A stretch of 64,000 nt of DNA from Gammaproteobacteria bacterium (GTDB taxonomy: Bacteria; Pseudomonadota; Gammaproteobacteria; Steroidobacterales; Rariloculaceae), in NCBI GenBank assembly GCA_022825505.1, contig JAJDWR010000067.1, positions 62,001 to 126,000 on the forward strand. The letters are read 5' to 3'. Shown piece by piece: positions 16,170 through 25,159 of this stretch; the stretch's first letter is position 1, and each line of letters opens with the position of its first letter. The translations under genes and the position numbers were made by a program. The notes beneath the pieces were generated by a model. That model had not been told where the DNA came from. It did not search any database and saw nothing but the letters and a program-made list of their open reading frames with translations.

Positions 16170-16955
16170 GTGTTCAGTGCCAATCCGTTCGCCGCGCTTT
16201 CGGGGTCCATCGCTCCCGCCGTCATGCAGACCTATGTTGTCGTGATGATCCTCCTGGTGGTGGCCGGCACGATATACGACACACTTCACAAGAAAAGCGC
16301 CCAGTATTTCTTCCGCAACTGGCGCGATGCAGGCAGCAACGGGTCGCGTCGTGTCGGGGCGGGGGAAATGGTATCCCTCGCGGTGAGGACGGTCCTGGTA
16401 GAAGGCCTGATGTCGGGCGAATTCTGCAACCGGCGGCGCAGGATCGCCCACCTGTTGACGATGTACGGTTTTCTGGCCTTCGTGATCGCGACCGCCATCA
16501 TGGTGTTCATGTTCCCGACACCGGCAACGCCCGCGCCTGCCATCCTGCCGCAACTGTGGTACCTCGGCGCGCTGCTGATCTGCGTCGGCGGTTACTGGTT
16601 CTGGTTCTTCATTCGCGTTGACGTCGCCGCGGAGGGAAATTCTCCGTTTCGACTCGTGCTCGCCGACCTGTTCATCCTCTCGCTACTCGCCAGCGCCACG
16701 TTCGGGCTAATCTGGGGTGTGCTGCAATCGGCCGGAAGCGCCTGGTCCAACCTGTTCTTCGGGCTGCATGTCCTTGCATCGACGGTGCTCTTCGGGTCCG
16801 TGCCGTGGTCCAAGTTCGCACACATGTTCTACAAGCCCGCGGCGGCCTTCCAGAAGCGCGTGGAAGAAGCGAACGGTTCCCGGAGCAATTTGCCCCCGCC
16901 TGCCGACAGGCCGGAGTCCTTCGGCAGCGCACGCCAGCACGCCCGGCACTATTGA
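16170..16955 (+). CDS. aprM: AprM, membrane anchor of APS reductase
   Basis: 261 residues with about five to six hydrophobic segments (for example near residues 20-40, 95-115, 130-150 and 165-190) and polar, Pro-rich C-terminal tail. Position directly before aprB and aprA identifies it as AprM. That putative membrane partner replaces QmoABC in several sulfur-oxidising bacteria and is thought to link APS reductase to the quinone pool. The start is GTG 16170 with GAGG eight bases upstream. A 42-bp gap separates it from aprB. Confidence 0.82.
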   Translation: MFSANPFAALSGSIAPAVMQTYVVVMILLVVAGTIYDTLHKKSAQYFFRNWRDAGSNGSRRVGAGEMVSLAVRTVLVEGLMSGEFCNRRRRIAHLLTMYGFLAFVIATAIMVFMFPTPATPAPAILPQLWYLGALLICVGGYWFWFFIRVDVAAEGNSPFRLVLADLFILSLLASATFGLIWGVLQSAGSAWSNLFFGLHVLASTVLFGSVPWSKFAHMFYKPAAAFQKRVEEANGSRSNLPPPADRPESFGSARQHARHY

Positions 16956-16997
16956 TTCGCCTGCCATGGCCCTTCGATTCAAGGAGAAGTAACTGTC

Positions 16998-17453
16998 ATG
17001 CCGACCTTCGTTTACATGACTCGATGCGACGGCTGCGGACACTGCGTCGATATCTGTCCGTCGGACATCATGCACATCGACCCCACCTATCGCCGCGCCC
17101 TCAACATCGAGCCCAACATGTGCTGGGAGTGTTATTCCTGTGTCAAGGCGTGCCCGCAGAACGCCATCGACGCACGGGGGTATGCCGACTTCGCTCCTCT
17201 GGGTCACAGCGTTCGCGTACTTCGGGAAGAGAGCAAGGGGACCGTTTCCTGGAAGATCAAGTTCAGGGACGGCACGGAAAAGGACTTCGTTTCGCCGATC
17301 CGAACCACCCCGTGGGGATCGATCAAGTCGCCGGCCGAGTACGAATCGCCAACCGAGGAATCGTTCAGGGATCAGCAACTCGCGCATGAGCCGGAGTTCC
17401 TCAAGGTCGACGAGCTGCCCACCCTGGATCCAGATGATCGGGGAACGGACTGA
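16998..17453 (+). CDS. aprB: Adenylylsulfate reductase beta subunit
   Basis: 151 residues, typical AprB length. It is an 8Fe ferredoxin-like protein: Cys10/13/16/20 (CDGCGHCVDIC) and Cys42/45/48/52 (CWECYSCVKAC) bind two [4Fe-4S] clusters. A C-terminal beta-rich tail wraps the alpha subunit in known structures. It shuttles electrons between the AprA flavin and the membrane partner. AGGAG precedes ATG 16998, and its TGA shares one base with the aprA ATG. Confidence 0.95.
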   Translation: MPTFVYMTRCDGCGHCVDICPSDIMHIDPTYRRALNIEPNMCWECYSCVKACPQNAIDARGYADFAPLGHSVRVLREESKGTVSWKIKFRDGTEKDFVSPIRTTPWGSIKSPAEYESPTEESFRDQQLAHEPEFLKVDELPTLDPDDRGTD

Positions 17454-19297
17454 TGGGCCTCTTCTCGCGCAGAAAGACGGTCTTCGTCGATTCCGACGTT
17501 TTGGTTGTCGGCGGCGGCATGGCCGGCTGCGGGGCGACCTACGAGGCACGCTACTGGGGGCGTGACCTGAAAATCGTGTGCGTGGAGAAGGCCAATATCG
17601 AGCGCAGCGGCGCCGTGGCCCAGGGCCTGTACGCGATCAACACGTACATGGGCATGCGCTGGGGCGAGAACCAGCCGGAGGACCACGTCCGCTACGCCCG
17701 CAACGACCTCATGGGCCTGGTGCGCGAGGATCTGGGATACGACATCGCCCGGCATGTGGATTCCTGCGTGCACCAGTTCGAGGATTGGGGCCTGCCGATG
17801 ATGCGCGACCCCGAAACCGGGCGGTATCAGCGCGAAGGCAAGTGGCAGATCATGATCCATGGCGAGAGCTACAAGCCCATCGTCGCCGAGGCGGCCTGCA
17901 AGGCCGCGACCGAGGTCTACAACCGGATCATGGTGACCCATCTGCTGATGGACAGCACGAAGGCCAACCGGGTTGCCGGGGCCGTCGGTTTCAACGTCCG
18001 GACCGGAGATTTCTACGTTTTTCGCGCCACGGCCGTCATCGTCTGTGCCGGCGGAGCTTCGCACATCTACAAGCCCCGCGCGGTCGGGGAGGGCATGGGG
18101 CGGACATGGTATGCGCCCTGGAGCAGCGCCTCGGCGTATGCGCTGCCGATCCTGGTCGGGGCCAGGATGACCCAGATGGAGAACCGGATCGTGCTGACGC
18201 GGTTCAAGGACGGCTATGGACCGGTGGGTGCCTACTTCCTGCATCTGAAGACTTACACCGAAAACGCGTACGGCGAAGAATACGAGTCGAAATGGACCGA
18301 ACACACCAGGAATCTGGTCGGAGACTACGTCGACAGGCACCCCGTGCCGACCTGTCTGAGGAACCATGCCCTGCTGGAGGAGCAAAAGGCCGGCAGGGGG
18401 CCGATCCGAATGGTGACGAAGGAAGCCTTCCAGGATCCCCACAAGGAAACCGTGGGCTGGGAGAATTTCCTCGGCATGACCATCGGGCAGGCGGTCGTCT
18501 GGGCATCGCAGAACATCGATCCCAAGCACACCAATCCCGAGCTGACCACGTCGGAACCCTACGTAATGGGCTCCCACGCCACCTGCTCCGGGGCGTGGGC
18601 CAGCGGGCCGGAGGACTGCGCCCCCGACGACTACCAGTGGGGATACAACCGGATGATGACCGTCGACGGGCTGTTCGGCGCCGGCGACACCATCGGCGGC
18701 GCCGCGCACAAGTTCTCTTCCGGATCCTTCACCGAAGGCCGGATCGCAGCCAAGGCGGCAGTCAAGTACGTGAAGGATTTGCGTAACGACCGTCCCGAAG
18801 TGAGCGAGGCGGAGTACCAGGAACTGAAGAAGGTGATCTTCAAGCCCCTGGAGAACTACGAGGTCGGCCGCAACGAGATCGTCGCGGGCACGGTTTCGCC
18901 AAGCTATCTGCTGCCGATGCATGGCCTTCAGCGGCTCGAGAAGATCATGGACGAATACGTCGGCGGCATCGGTGCGAACTACATCACCAACGAACCGTTG
19001 CTCACCCGGGGACTGGAACTGCTCGAGATGCTCAAGGAGGATCTCGACCATCTCGGGGCCGAAGACCTCCACCAGCTTCAGCGGGCGTGGGAGTTGCACC
19101 ACCGCGTAGTGGCCTCGGAATCCGTCACGCACCATACGATGTTCCGGACCGAAACCCGGTGGCCGGGCTATTACTACCGGGGCGACTACCCCAGGCTGAA
19201 CGATTCCGATTGGCACTGTTTCACCCTTTCTCGGTACGACCGCAATTCGGGGACGTGGGATCTGGAAACGGCGCCGGTACATCACATCATCGACTAG
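17453..19297 (+). CDS. aprA: Adenylylsulfate reductase alpha subunit
   Basis: 614 residues of the fumarate-reductase-like flavoprotein AprA. The FAD-binding VVGGGMAGCGA begins near residue 17. EKANIERSGAVAQGLYAIN and the CSG-rich active-site region SHATCSGAWASGPEDC are also visible, as are GAGDTIGGAAHK and the C-terminal WPGYYYRGDYP. In sulfur oxidisers it forms APS from sulfite and AMP, delivering electrons through AprB. The context with AprM, and sat elsewhere in the window, favours the oxidative direction. Direction is inferred, not proven by sequence. Confidence 0.95.
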   Translation: MGLFSRRKTVFVDSDVLVVGGGMAGCGATYEARYWGRDLKIVCVEKANIERSGAVAQGLYAINTYMGMRWGENQPEDHVRYARNDLMGLVREDLGYDIARHVDSCVHQFEDWGLPMMRDPETGRYQREGKWQIMIHGESYKPIVAEAACKAATEVYNRIMVTHLLMDSTKANRVAGAVGFNVRTGDFYVFRATAVIVCAGGASHIYKPRAVGEGMGRTWYAPWSSASAYALPILVGARMTQMENRIVLTRFKDGYGPVGAYFLHLKTYTENAYGEEYESKWTEHTRNLVGDYVDRHPVPTCLRNHALLEEQKAGRGPIRMVTKEAFQDPHKETVGWENFLGMTIGQAVVWASQNIDPKHTNPELTTSEPYVMGSHATCSGAWASGPEDCAPDDYQWGYNRMMTVDGLFGAGDTIGGAAHKFSSGSFTEGRIAAKAAVKYVKDLRNDRPEVSEAEYQELKKVIFKPLENYEVGRNEIVAGTVSPSYLLPMHGLQRLEKIMDEYVGGIGANYITNEPLLTRGLELLEMLKEDLDHLGAEDLHQLQRAWELHHRVVASESVTHHTMFRTETRWPGYYYRGDYPRLNDSDWHCFTLSRYDRNSGTWDLETAPVHHIID

Positions 19298-19439
19298 GGA
19301 ATTGATCCGCAATCTCGTGCCCTCCATTCGGATTACGGATCGATTTGCCGTTGCGTTCGAGCTTCCGGTATGTCGGGTGAATCCGCCATTGTGAGCCTGC
19401 CTTTCCGGTAGCGCGGCCAAAAAAACATTGGCTTCCGTC

Positions 19440-19477
19440 TTGCAAATAGTTCCCGGATAAGAATAATTGCTATTTGC
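19440..19477 (+). promoter_or_regulatory. feoAB promoter with candidate Fur box
   Basis: A sigma-70-like promoter reads TTGCAA (19440-19445), 16-base spacer, AATAAT (19462-19467). Overlapping it, 19457-19475 matches the 19-bp Fur consensus at about 13 of 19 positions by my count. GCAAATAG (19442-19449) and CTATTTGC (19470-19477) form perfect 8-bp outer arms. Iron-dependent repression of feoAB is the expected logic. Confidence 0.5.
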
Positions 19478-19498
19478 GCTTTTGCGGGGACCAAGTCC

Positions 19499-19738
19499 AT
19501 GACGCTTGCCGACCTGAAGCGGGGCGACCGTGCCCGCATTGATGCCGTCGACCCGGTCGAGCCCAGTGTGCGCCGCCTCATGGTACTCGGCCTGGTGGAA
19601 GGCGCCGAACTGGAGTGTCTGGGCGGATCGCTGGGCGGCGACCCGATGGAATTGCGCATTCACGGCAGCGCATTGTCCCTGCGGCGCGCTGACGCTCGCC
19701 GTTTCAGGGTGACCTCCACGGCAGGCGCGGAAGACTGA
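19499..19738 (+). CDS. feoA: Ferrous iron transport protein A
   Basis: A 79-residue SH3-like FeoA (MTLADLKRGDRARIDAVD at the N-terminus, then RRLMVLGLVEGAELE and DPMELRIHGS). This small cytoplasmic protein is needed for FeoB activity. Its stop overlaps the feoB ATG by one base, so the two are translationally coupled. No feoC follows. The gene lies 201 bp after aprA behind its own promoter. Confidence 0.9.
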   Translation: MTLADLKRGDRARIDAVDPVEPSVRRLMVLGLVEGAELECLGGSLGGDPMELRIHGSALSLRRADARRFRVTSTAGAED

Positions 19739-21924
19739 TGGCCGAGTCAGCGTCCGTCAGCATACCGCTGGAGAACATCACCGTCTCGCGGTCCGTCAGC
19801 ATCGCGGTGGTGGGGAACCCCAACTCAGGCAAGAGCACGCTGTTCAACCGCGTCACCGGACTGAACCAGCGCACGGCAAACTATCCTGGCGTCACGGTCG
19901 AGAAGCGCACCGGCAAACTGACCCTGGGATCGAGAGTATTCAACCTCATCGATTTGCCGGGCATATATTCCCTGAGCCCCGAATCCACGGATGAGCGCAT
20001 TGTCGTCGACGTCTTGCTGGGCCGCGTGGCGGGGACTCCGCTTCCGGACGCCTTGTTGGCGGTGGTGGATTCCACGCGTCTCTACCAGAGTTTGTTTCTC
20101 CTGCAGCAGCTGGCCGAACTGGGACGCCCCATGGTGGTGGCCCTGACGATGGCGGACGCCGCGGCCGAGCAGCAGATCGCCATCGACTGCGACGCGTTGG
20201 GCGAAAAATTGGGCGGCGTTCCGGTGTGCGAGGTTGTGGCCACGACTGGCAAGGGGTTCTCGGCGCTGAGGTCCTGCATGGCCGAAGCCGTTGATCGCTC
20301 CGACGCCGAAACCCCGCAGTTCTGGCCCGCCTTGCGGCGAGAGGCAGTGGCCCTCGAACGAGACGTACGCGGTTCCGACCTCTCTCTTGTGGATATCGAA
20401 CGAACGATTATCGACGAAGACCCGGTCGGCGTTGAGGCCATACGCCGCGCTCTCGGGCCGGAAGGGGATCGCCGCATCGCCGCGCATCGCAACTCCCTGT
20501 GCGGCGACGATCCGCCGCTGGCCGTGGAGTCCAGGGTCCGTTACCGGTGGATCTCCGAGGCGCTTCCCCGGTTGCAATCACGGGCGCCGACGCCGTTGCG
20601 CTGGAAGCGCCGCATCGTGGACTGGATCAATCGCCCCTATCCGGCCACCGTCCTGTTCCTGGCGTTGATGGCCACGGTGTTCCAGGCCGTGTTCGCCTGG
20701 GCCACCCCCATGATGGACCTGATCGATGCGGCTGCAGGCGCGCTTGGCGAATGGGTTGCGAGCACGCTGCCGGCCGGGGCCGTGGCCAGTTTCCTTGCCG
20801 ACGGTGTCATCGCGGGCGTGGGCAGCGTCGTGATTTTCCTGCCCCAGATACTGATTCTGTTCCTGTTCATCATCCTCATGGAAGACACGGGGTATCTCGC
20901 CCGTACCGCATTTCTCATGGACCGAGCCATGCGCGCGGTCGGTCTCTCCGGGCAGTCCGTCGTGCCGCTGATCTCCGGATTCGCCTGTGCGGTGCCTTCG
21001 ATCATGGCGACCCGTGTCATCCCCAACCGCCGCGACCGGATTGCCACCATCATGGCCACGCCGTTCATGACCTGCTCGGCGCGGCTGCCGATTTACGCAC
21101 TGCTGATCGCGGCCTTCGTGCCCAATCTCACGGTGGGCTTTGCCAACCTGCAGGGGCTCGTATTGTTCGGCCTGTACCTGCTCGGAATCCTGGGGGGAGT
21201 CGCCACGGCGCTGCTGTTGAGAAAGTCGGCGCTGCGCGGGCCGAAGCCGTCGTTCGTGCTGGCGTTGCCGGAATTCCGGATGCCGAACGCCCGGACGGTG
21301 CTGATGAAGCTGGCGGATCGCGCCTGGATCTTTCTGCGCCGTGCCGGCACAGTCATCTTCGCAGTGGCGGTGGTGGTGTGGGCGCTTGCGTACTTCCCGC
21401 GGGCCGATGACATCGAAAGTCAGCGACTTGCAGCCCAGGTTGAGGTCCAGGCCGTTCTTGAGGGTGATGCGCTCGCCGCAGAGATCGCCAGAATCGACAA
21501 CGAAGCCGCGGCCGCGCAGTTGGCGCAGAGCTGGCTCGGCCGCATGGGACAGGGGGTCGAGCCCCTGTTTCGACCCCTGGGCTGGGATTGGCGCGTCTCC
21601 GCCGCGGTGATCGCCGGCTTCCCGGCTCGGGAAGTGGTGGTGGCGGTGCTGGGCACCATTTACGCCGTGGGCTCCGAGGCGGACGAGTCGAGCCTGGCCG
21701 AGCGCCTGACGTCGGCAACCTGGCCAGACGGGCGCATCGTGTTCACCCTGCCGATGGTCCTCGGACTGCTGATTTTCTACGCATGGTGCCTGCAATGCGC
21801 CGCGACGCTCGCGGTCATCAAGCGGGAGACGAATACCTGGCGCTGGCCGCTGTTTGCATGGGGCTACATGACCGCGCTGGGGTACGTCGGGGCGCTGCTG
21901 ATCTTCCAGATCGGCAGCGTCTGA
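19738..21924 (+). CDS. feoB: Ferrous iron transporter FeoB
   Basis: 728 residues. The N-terminal G domain carries the G1 motif GNPNSGKST (residues 26-34), a DLPG (G3) motif and the TVEK switch region. A GDI-like helical segment follows, then a membrane part with two gate-type repeats and at least eight hydrophobic helices. The conserved Cys-containing helix lies near SGFACAVPSIMATR. It imports Fe2+ across the inner membrane. It ends 19 bp from the convergent SDR gene. Confidence 0.95.
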   Translation: MAESASVSIPLENITVSRSVSIAVVGNPNSGKSTLFNRVTGLNQRTANYPGVTVEKRTGKLTLGSRVFNLIDLPGIYSLSPESTDERIVVDVLLGRVAGTPLPDALLAVVDSTRLYQSLFLLQQLAELGRPMVVALTMADAAAEQQIAIDCDALGEKLGGVPVCEVVATTGKGFSALRSCMAEAVDRSDAETPQFWPALRREAVALERDVRGSDLSLVDIERTIIDEDPVGVEAIRRALGPEGDRRIAAHRNSLCGDDPPLAVESRVRYRWISEALPRLQSRAPTPLRWKRRIVDWINRPYPATVLFLALMATVFQAVFAWATPMMDLIDAAAGALGEWVASTLPAGAVASFLADGVIAGVGSVVIFLPQILILFLFIILMEDTGYLARTAFLMDRAMRAVGLSGQSVVPLISGFACAVPSIMATRVIPNRRDRIATIMATPFMTCSARLPIYALLIAAFVPNLTVGFANLQGLVLFGLYLLGILGGVATALLLRKSALRGPKPSFVLALPEFRMPNARTVLMKLADRAWIFLRRAGTVIFAVAVVVWALAYFPRADDIESQRLAAQVEVQAVLEGDALAAEIARIDNEAAAAQLAQSWLGRMGQGVEPLFRPLGWDWRVSAAVIAGFPAREVVVAVLGTIYAVGSEADESSLAERLTSATWPDGRIVFTLPMVLGLLIFYAWCLQCAATLAVIKRETNTWRWPLFAWGYMTALGYVGALLIFQIGSV

Positions 21925-21943
21925 TACCGGCCGGGCGTGCGGG

Positions 21944-22936
21944 TCAGGCCGCGAAGTCCCGCGTCAGCTCCTCCGAAATCTCCCATAGCCGCGCCGCCAT
22001 GTCCTCATCCTGCATGTTGGCGGAGGGTGTTTCCGGGTTGCAGTCGGCAAAGTAGCAGCCGTTGACGTGTTGCAAGTCCGGGTTCGTGGCCACGTAACAG
22101 GTAGTGGCCGCGCCCTCTGCTGACGATTTCAGGAGGAAGTACCCGGCCAGGCGGAACAAGGCTTCCTGCCAGCCCGGCAGGTTGCGCGCGATACTCGTGC
22201 TGACCAGGCCGGGGTGGACGACGTTGGCGGTGGCAGCGGTGCCCTCGAGACGGCGCGCCAGTTCCAGGGTGTGCAGGCCGTTGGCGAGCTTGGAGTGCCC
22301 GTAAGCCCGCCGCGGTCTGAACCAGGATTCTCCCGAGAGTTCGCCGAACTGAATGCCATCGTCGGGCGCGCTTTCGTGGGCGCGGCTGCCGACGATGACA
22401 ACCCGGCCCTGGGGCGCGCCAACCACCAGGTCCAGCAGGTGATTGACCAGGACGAAGTGGCCCAGGTGGTTGGTGACGAAGTGAGCTTCGATTCCGTTCA
22501 CGTGCCACAATTCGTCGAACATCGCGCCGGCGTTGCAGATGAGGATATCCAGCGGCGTGCCCATGGCGCGGACCTGTTCCGCGCACTGAACCGCCGTTTC
22601 GTACTCGGTCAGTTCCAGCACCAGCGGGGTTGCCCGTCCTTCAACGCTGTCACAGGCTTCCTGTCCCCTTTCCAATGTGCGCGCCGTACCCAGGACATGG
22701 GCGCCCCGCAGCGCCAGCGTTCGCATGGTTTCGTAGCCGATGCCGGAGTTGCAGCCTGTCACCAGGGCCGTCTTGCCGGTGAGGTCCAGCCCGGCCGTGA
22801 CCTCATCGGCCGTGGAGCGGCGGCCGAATTCGCTGCTGACGTCGTCGCAGGCAAGGGCGGCAACGGTCCCCAGTGCGGAACCGGCGGCAGCGAACAAACC
22901 ACCTTGCACAAAGCGGCGTCGATTAATGGATGTCAT
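21944..22936 (-). CDS. Tat-exported short-chain dehydrogenase/reductase
   Basis: 330 residues. The N-terminus MTSINRRRFVQGGLFAAAG is a twin-arginine signal, and the hydrophobic stretch ends near Cys30. The SDR domain has TGCNSGIG (60-67) for NAD(P), NAG near 135, a catalytic Ser184, and Tyr212 with Lys216 (YGHSK). The overall pattern is retinol-dehydrogenase-like. A Tat signal on an NAD(P)-binding SDR is unusual, since export implies folding with cofactor or a lipid-facing role. ATG 22936 is chosen because the Tat signal starts there and GGAGA lies upstream. Confidence 0.82.
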   Translation of the reverse strand: MTSINRRRFVQGGLFAAAGSALGTVAALACDDVSSEFGRRSTADEVTAGLDLTGKTALVTGCNSGIGYETMRTLALRGAHVLGTARTLERGQEACDSVEGRATPLVLELTEYETAVQCAEQVRAMGTPLDILICNAGAMFDELWHVNGIEAHFVTNHLGHFVLVNHLLDLVVGAPQGRVVIVGSRAHESAPDDGIQFGELSGESWFRPRRAYGHSKLANGLHTLELARRLEGTAATANVVHPGLVSTSIARNLPGWQEALFRLAGYFLLKSSAEGAATTCYVATNPDLQHVNGCYFADCNPETPSANMQDEDMAARLWEISEELTRDFAA

Positions 22937-23095
22937 GCGCGTCTCCGGAAAACTCAGGACAACCTTGCTAGTGTCGCGCGGCGATGCGGTTGGATCAAGC
23001 GGAAAGTATCGTTCCTTGAGCTGCCGCAACGCTCGTCAGCGCCCGCTAAACGACTGCTGGCAATGGTTTCGGCCACCCCTTAGACTAGCGCGGTT

Positions 23096-23110
23096 CCCGG
23101 CATTGCCGGG
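23096..23110 (+). other. Short GC hairpin before the DUF4212 gene
   Basis: CCCGGC (23096-23101), loop ATT, GCCGGG (23105-23110) form a perfect 6-bp stem 17 bases before the start codon. No U-tract follows. It could structure the leader; its significance is unknown. Confidence 0.3.
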
Positions 23111-23127
23111 ATTCGTCAGGGGTTTCA

Positions 23128-23388
23128 ATGAGCAACGGCAACTCGGCAGAGCGCTACTGGCGCGCGAACCTGCGGCTGGTTGCCGGTTGTCTGGCCGTCT
23201 GGTTCATCGCCTCGCTGGGCTTCGGCGTGATCCTTGTCGAACCGCTGAACCGCATCCGCTTCTTCGGCTTCGAACTTGGCTTCTGGTTCGCCCAGCAGGG
23301 CTCGATCCTCGTCTTCATCGCCCTGATCTTCTACTACGCGTGGCGGATGAACCGGCTCGACCGCGAGCACGACCTGGACGAGGAGTAG
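23128..23388 (+). CDS. DUF4212 small subunit of a sodium/solute symporter
   Basis: 86 residues with two transmembrane helices (about 14-36 and 47-70), matching DUF4212, the small partner of VC_2705-type Na+/solute symporters. The N-terminus has YWRANLRLV, and the loop WFIASLGFGVILVEPLN is typical. It is encoded nine bases before the large subunit, as is usual. It probably stabilises or modifies transport by the large subunit; direct biochemical knowledge is limited. Confidence 0.85.
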   Translation: MSNGNSAERYWRANLRLVAGCLAVWFIASLGFGVILVEPLNRIRFFGFELGFWFAQQGSILVFIALIFYYAWRMNRLDREHDLDEE

Positions 23389-23397
23389 GCGCGCACC

Positions 23398-25152
23398 GTG
23401 GACCTGACGACACTCACTTACATCGTGGTCGGGGCGAGCTTCGCGCTCTACATCGGCATCGCGATCTGGTCCAGGGCGGCCGATACCAGTGATTTCTACG
23501 TCGCCGGCAAACACGTGCATCCGGTGGCCAACGGCATGGCCACGGCCGCCGACTGGATGTCTGCCGCGTCGTTCATCTCCATGGCGGGGCTGATCGCCTA
23601 CCTCGGCTACGACGGTTCGGTGTACCTGATGGGCTGGACCGGGGGCTACGTCCTCCTGGCCCTGCTGCTTGCGCCCTACCTTCGCAAGTTCGGCAAGTTC
23701 ACCGTGCCCGAGTTCATAGGTGAACGCTACGACTCCCGGGCGGCACGGATCGTCGCGGTCATCTGCCTGATCGTAATCTCCTTCACCTACGTCGCCGGTC
23801 AGATGCGCGGCGTGGGCATCGTATTCTCGCGCTTTCTGGAGGTGCCCATCGGCGTGGGACTGGTCGTCGGGATGGGTGTGGTCTTCACCTATGCCGTTCT
23901 AGGCGGCATGAGGGGTATCACCTACACCCAGATCGCCCAGTACTGCGTGCTGATCTTCGCCTATACCGTGCCCGCGGTATTCATCGCGCTGCAGATCACC
24001 GGCATGCCGATTCCTCAGATCGCCTTCGGCAGCACGGTGCAGGGCGATTCGGTATCTCTGCTGGAGAAGCTCGATCAGGTCGTCACCGCGCTGGGCTTTC
24101 CCGAATACACATCGGGCACGAAGGGATTCTTCGACGTGTTCTGCATCACGGTTGCGCTGATGGTCGGGACGGCCGGACTGCCTCATGTCATCGTGCGCTT
24201 CTTTACCGTGCCCAGGGTGCGCGATGCCCGTTACTCCGCGGGCTGGGCGCTGCTCTTCATCGGCATCCTGTATCTCACCGCGCCCGCCGTCGGCTCCATG
24301 GCACGGCTGAACCTGATGGAGACGATCCAGACCGGCCCCGTCGGCGCGCCGGACAGCAACCTGCTCTACGACGAGCGCCCCGACTGGTTCAGGACCTGGG
24401 AGGGAACCGGGCTACTGGCATTCGAAGACCTCAACGGCGACGGGCGGATCCAGTACTACAACGACCAGAATCCGGAGTTCGCCGCCGAGGCCGAAGTGCT
24501 CGGCTGGAACGGCAACGAGTTGCAGGTGGACCGGGACATCATCGTATTGGCCAATCCGGAGATCGCCTCGCTGCCGGACTGGGTGATCGCGCTGGTGGCG
24601 GCCGGGGGGATTGCCGCAGCGTTGTCTACTGCGGCCGGATTGTTGCTGGTGATTTCCGCTGCCGTGTCCCACGACCTGCTGAAGGGCGTGTTCCTGCCGA
24701 ACATCTCCGAGCGGCGGGAATTGCTGGCGGGCCGGATCTCCGCGGCGGTCGCCATCTTCATCGCCGGCCTGCTGGGCTACTTCCCGCCGGCCTTCGTGGC
24801 GCAGGTGGTGGCGTTTGCCTTCGGGCTGGCTGCAGCGTCGCTGTTTCCGCCGATCCTGCTGGGGATCTTCTCCAAGCGGATGAACAAGCAGGGGGCGATC
24901 GCGGGGATGCTGACTGGGTTGCTCTTTACCTATGCCTACATCGAATTCTTCAAGGGATTGTTCCTGCGGTGGGCCGGGTCGCCGTTTGCCGAAGATGTGG
25001 CCGAGAACTGGTTGTTCGGGGTGTCACCCGAGGGGATCGGTGCGTTAGGGATGGTGTTGAACTTCGCCGTTGCGCTCACCGTGAGCCGGATGACGGCGGC
25101 GCCGCCGGAGAGGGTTCAGGCATTGGTGGAGTATATTCGGGCGCCGCGGTAG
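23398..25152 (+). CDS. Sodium/solute symporter large subunit (VC_2705 family, acetate/pyruvate-like)
   Basis: 584 residues with about 13 transmembrane helices, of the SSS family and close to acetate permease ActP in type (DFYVAGKHVHPVANGMATAAD near residues 36-56). The start is GTG 23398. Around residues 320-385 there is a polar insertion between helices containing DLNGDGRIQYY (about 343-353), which looks like a calcium-binding EF-hand or dockerin-type loop. This insert is, to my knowledge, common in VC_2705-type proteins. The substrate is probably a short carboxylate, which is an inference. Confidence 0.85.
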   Translation: MDLTTLTYIVVGASFALYIGIAIWSRAADTSDFYVAGKHVHPVANGMATAADWMSAASFISMAGLIAYLGYDGSVYLMGWTGGYVLLALLLAPYLRKFGKFTVPEFIGERYDSRAARIVAVICLIVISFTYVAGQMRGVGIVFSRFLEVPIGVGLVVGMGVVFTYAVLGGMRGITYTQIAQYCVLIFAYTVPAVFIALQITGMPIPQIAFGSTVQGDSVSLLEKLDQVVTALGFPEYTSGTKGFFDVFCITVALMVGTAGLPHVIVRFFTVPRVRDARYSAGWALLFIGILYLTAPAVGSMARLNLMETIQTGPVGAPDSNLLYDERPDWFRTWEGTGLLAFEDLNGDGRIQYYNDQNPEFAAEAEVLGWNGNELQVDRDIIVLANPEIASLPDWVIALVAAGGIAAALSTAAGLLLVISAAVSHDLLKGVFLPNISERRELLAGRISAAVAIFIAGLLGYFPPAFVAQVVAFAFGLAAASLFPPILLGIFSKRMNKQGAIAGMLTGLLFTYAYIEFFKGLFLRWAGSPFAEDVAENWLFGVSPEGIGALGMVLNFAVALTVSRMTAAPPERVQALVEYIRAPR

Positions 25153-25159
25153 TTGGTCT

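Noticed and set aside
17372..19663. A 763-codon open frame on the minus strand opposite aprA
   Set aside because: It is antisense to a clear AprA with intact motifs, has Arg/His/Gly-rich shadow composition and no domain. GC-rich codon bias creates such frames.
20578..21795. A 405-codon minus-strand frame opposite feoB
   Set aside because: His/Gln/Arg-rich shadow of the hydrophobic FeoB membrane domain.
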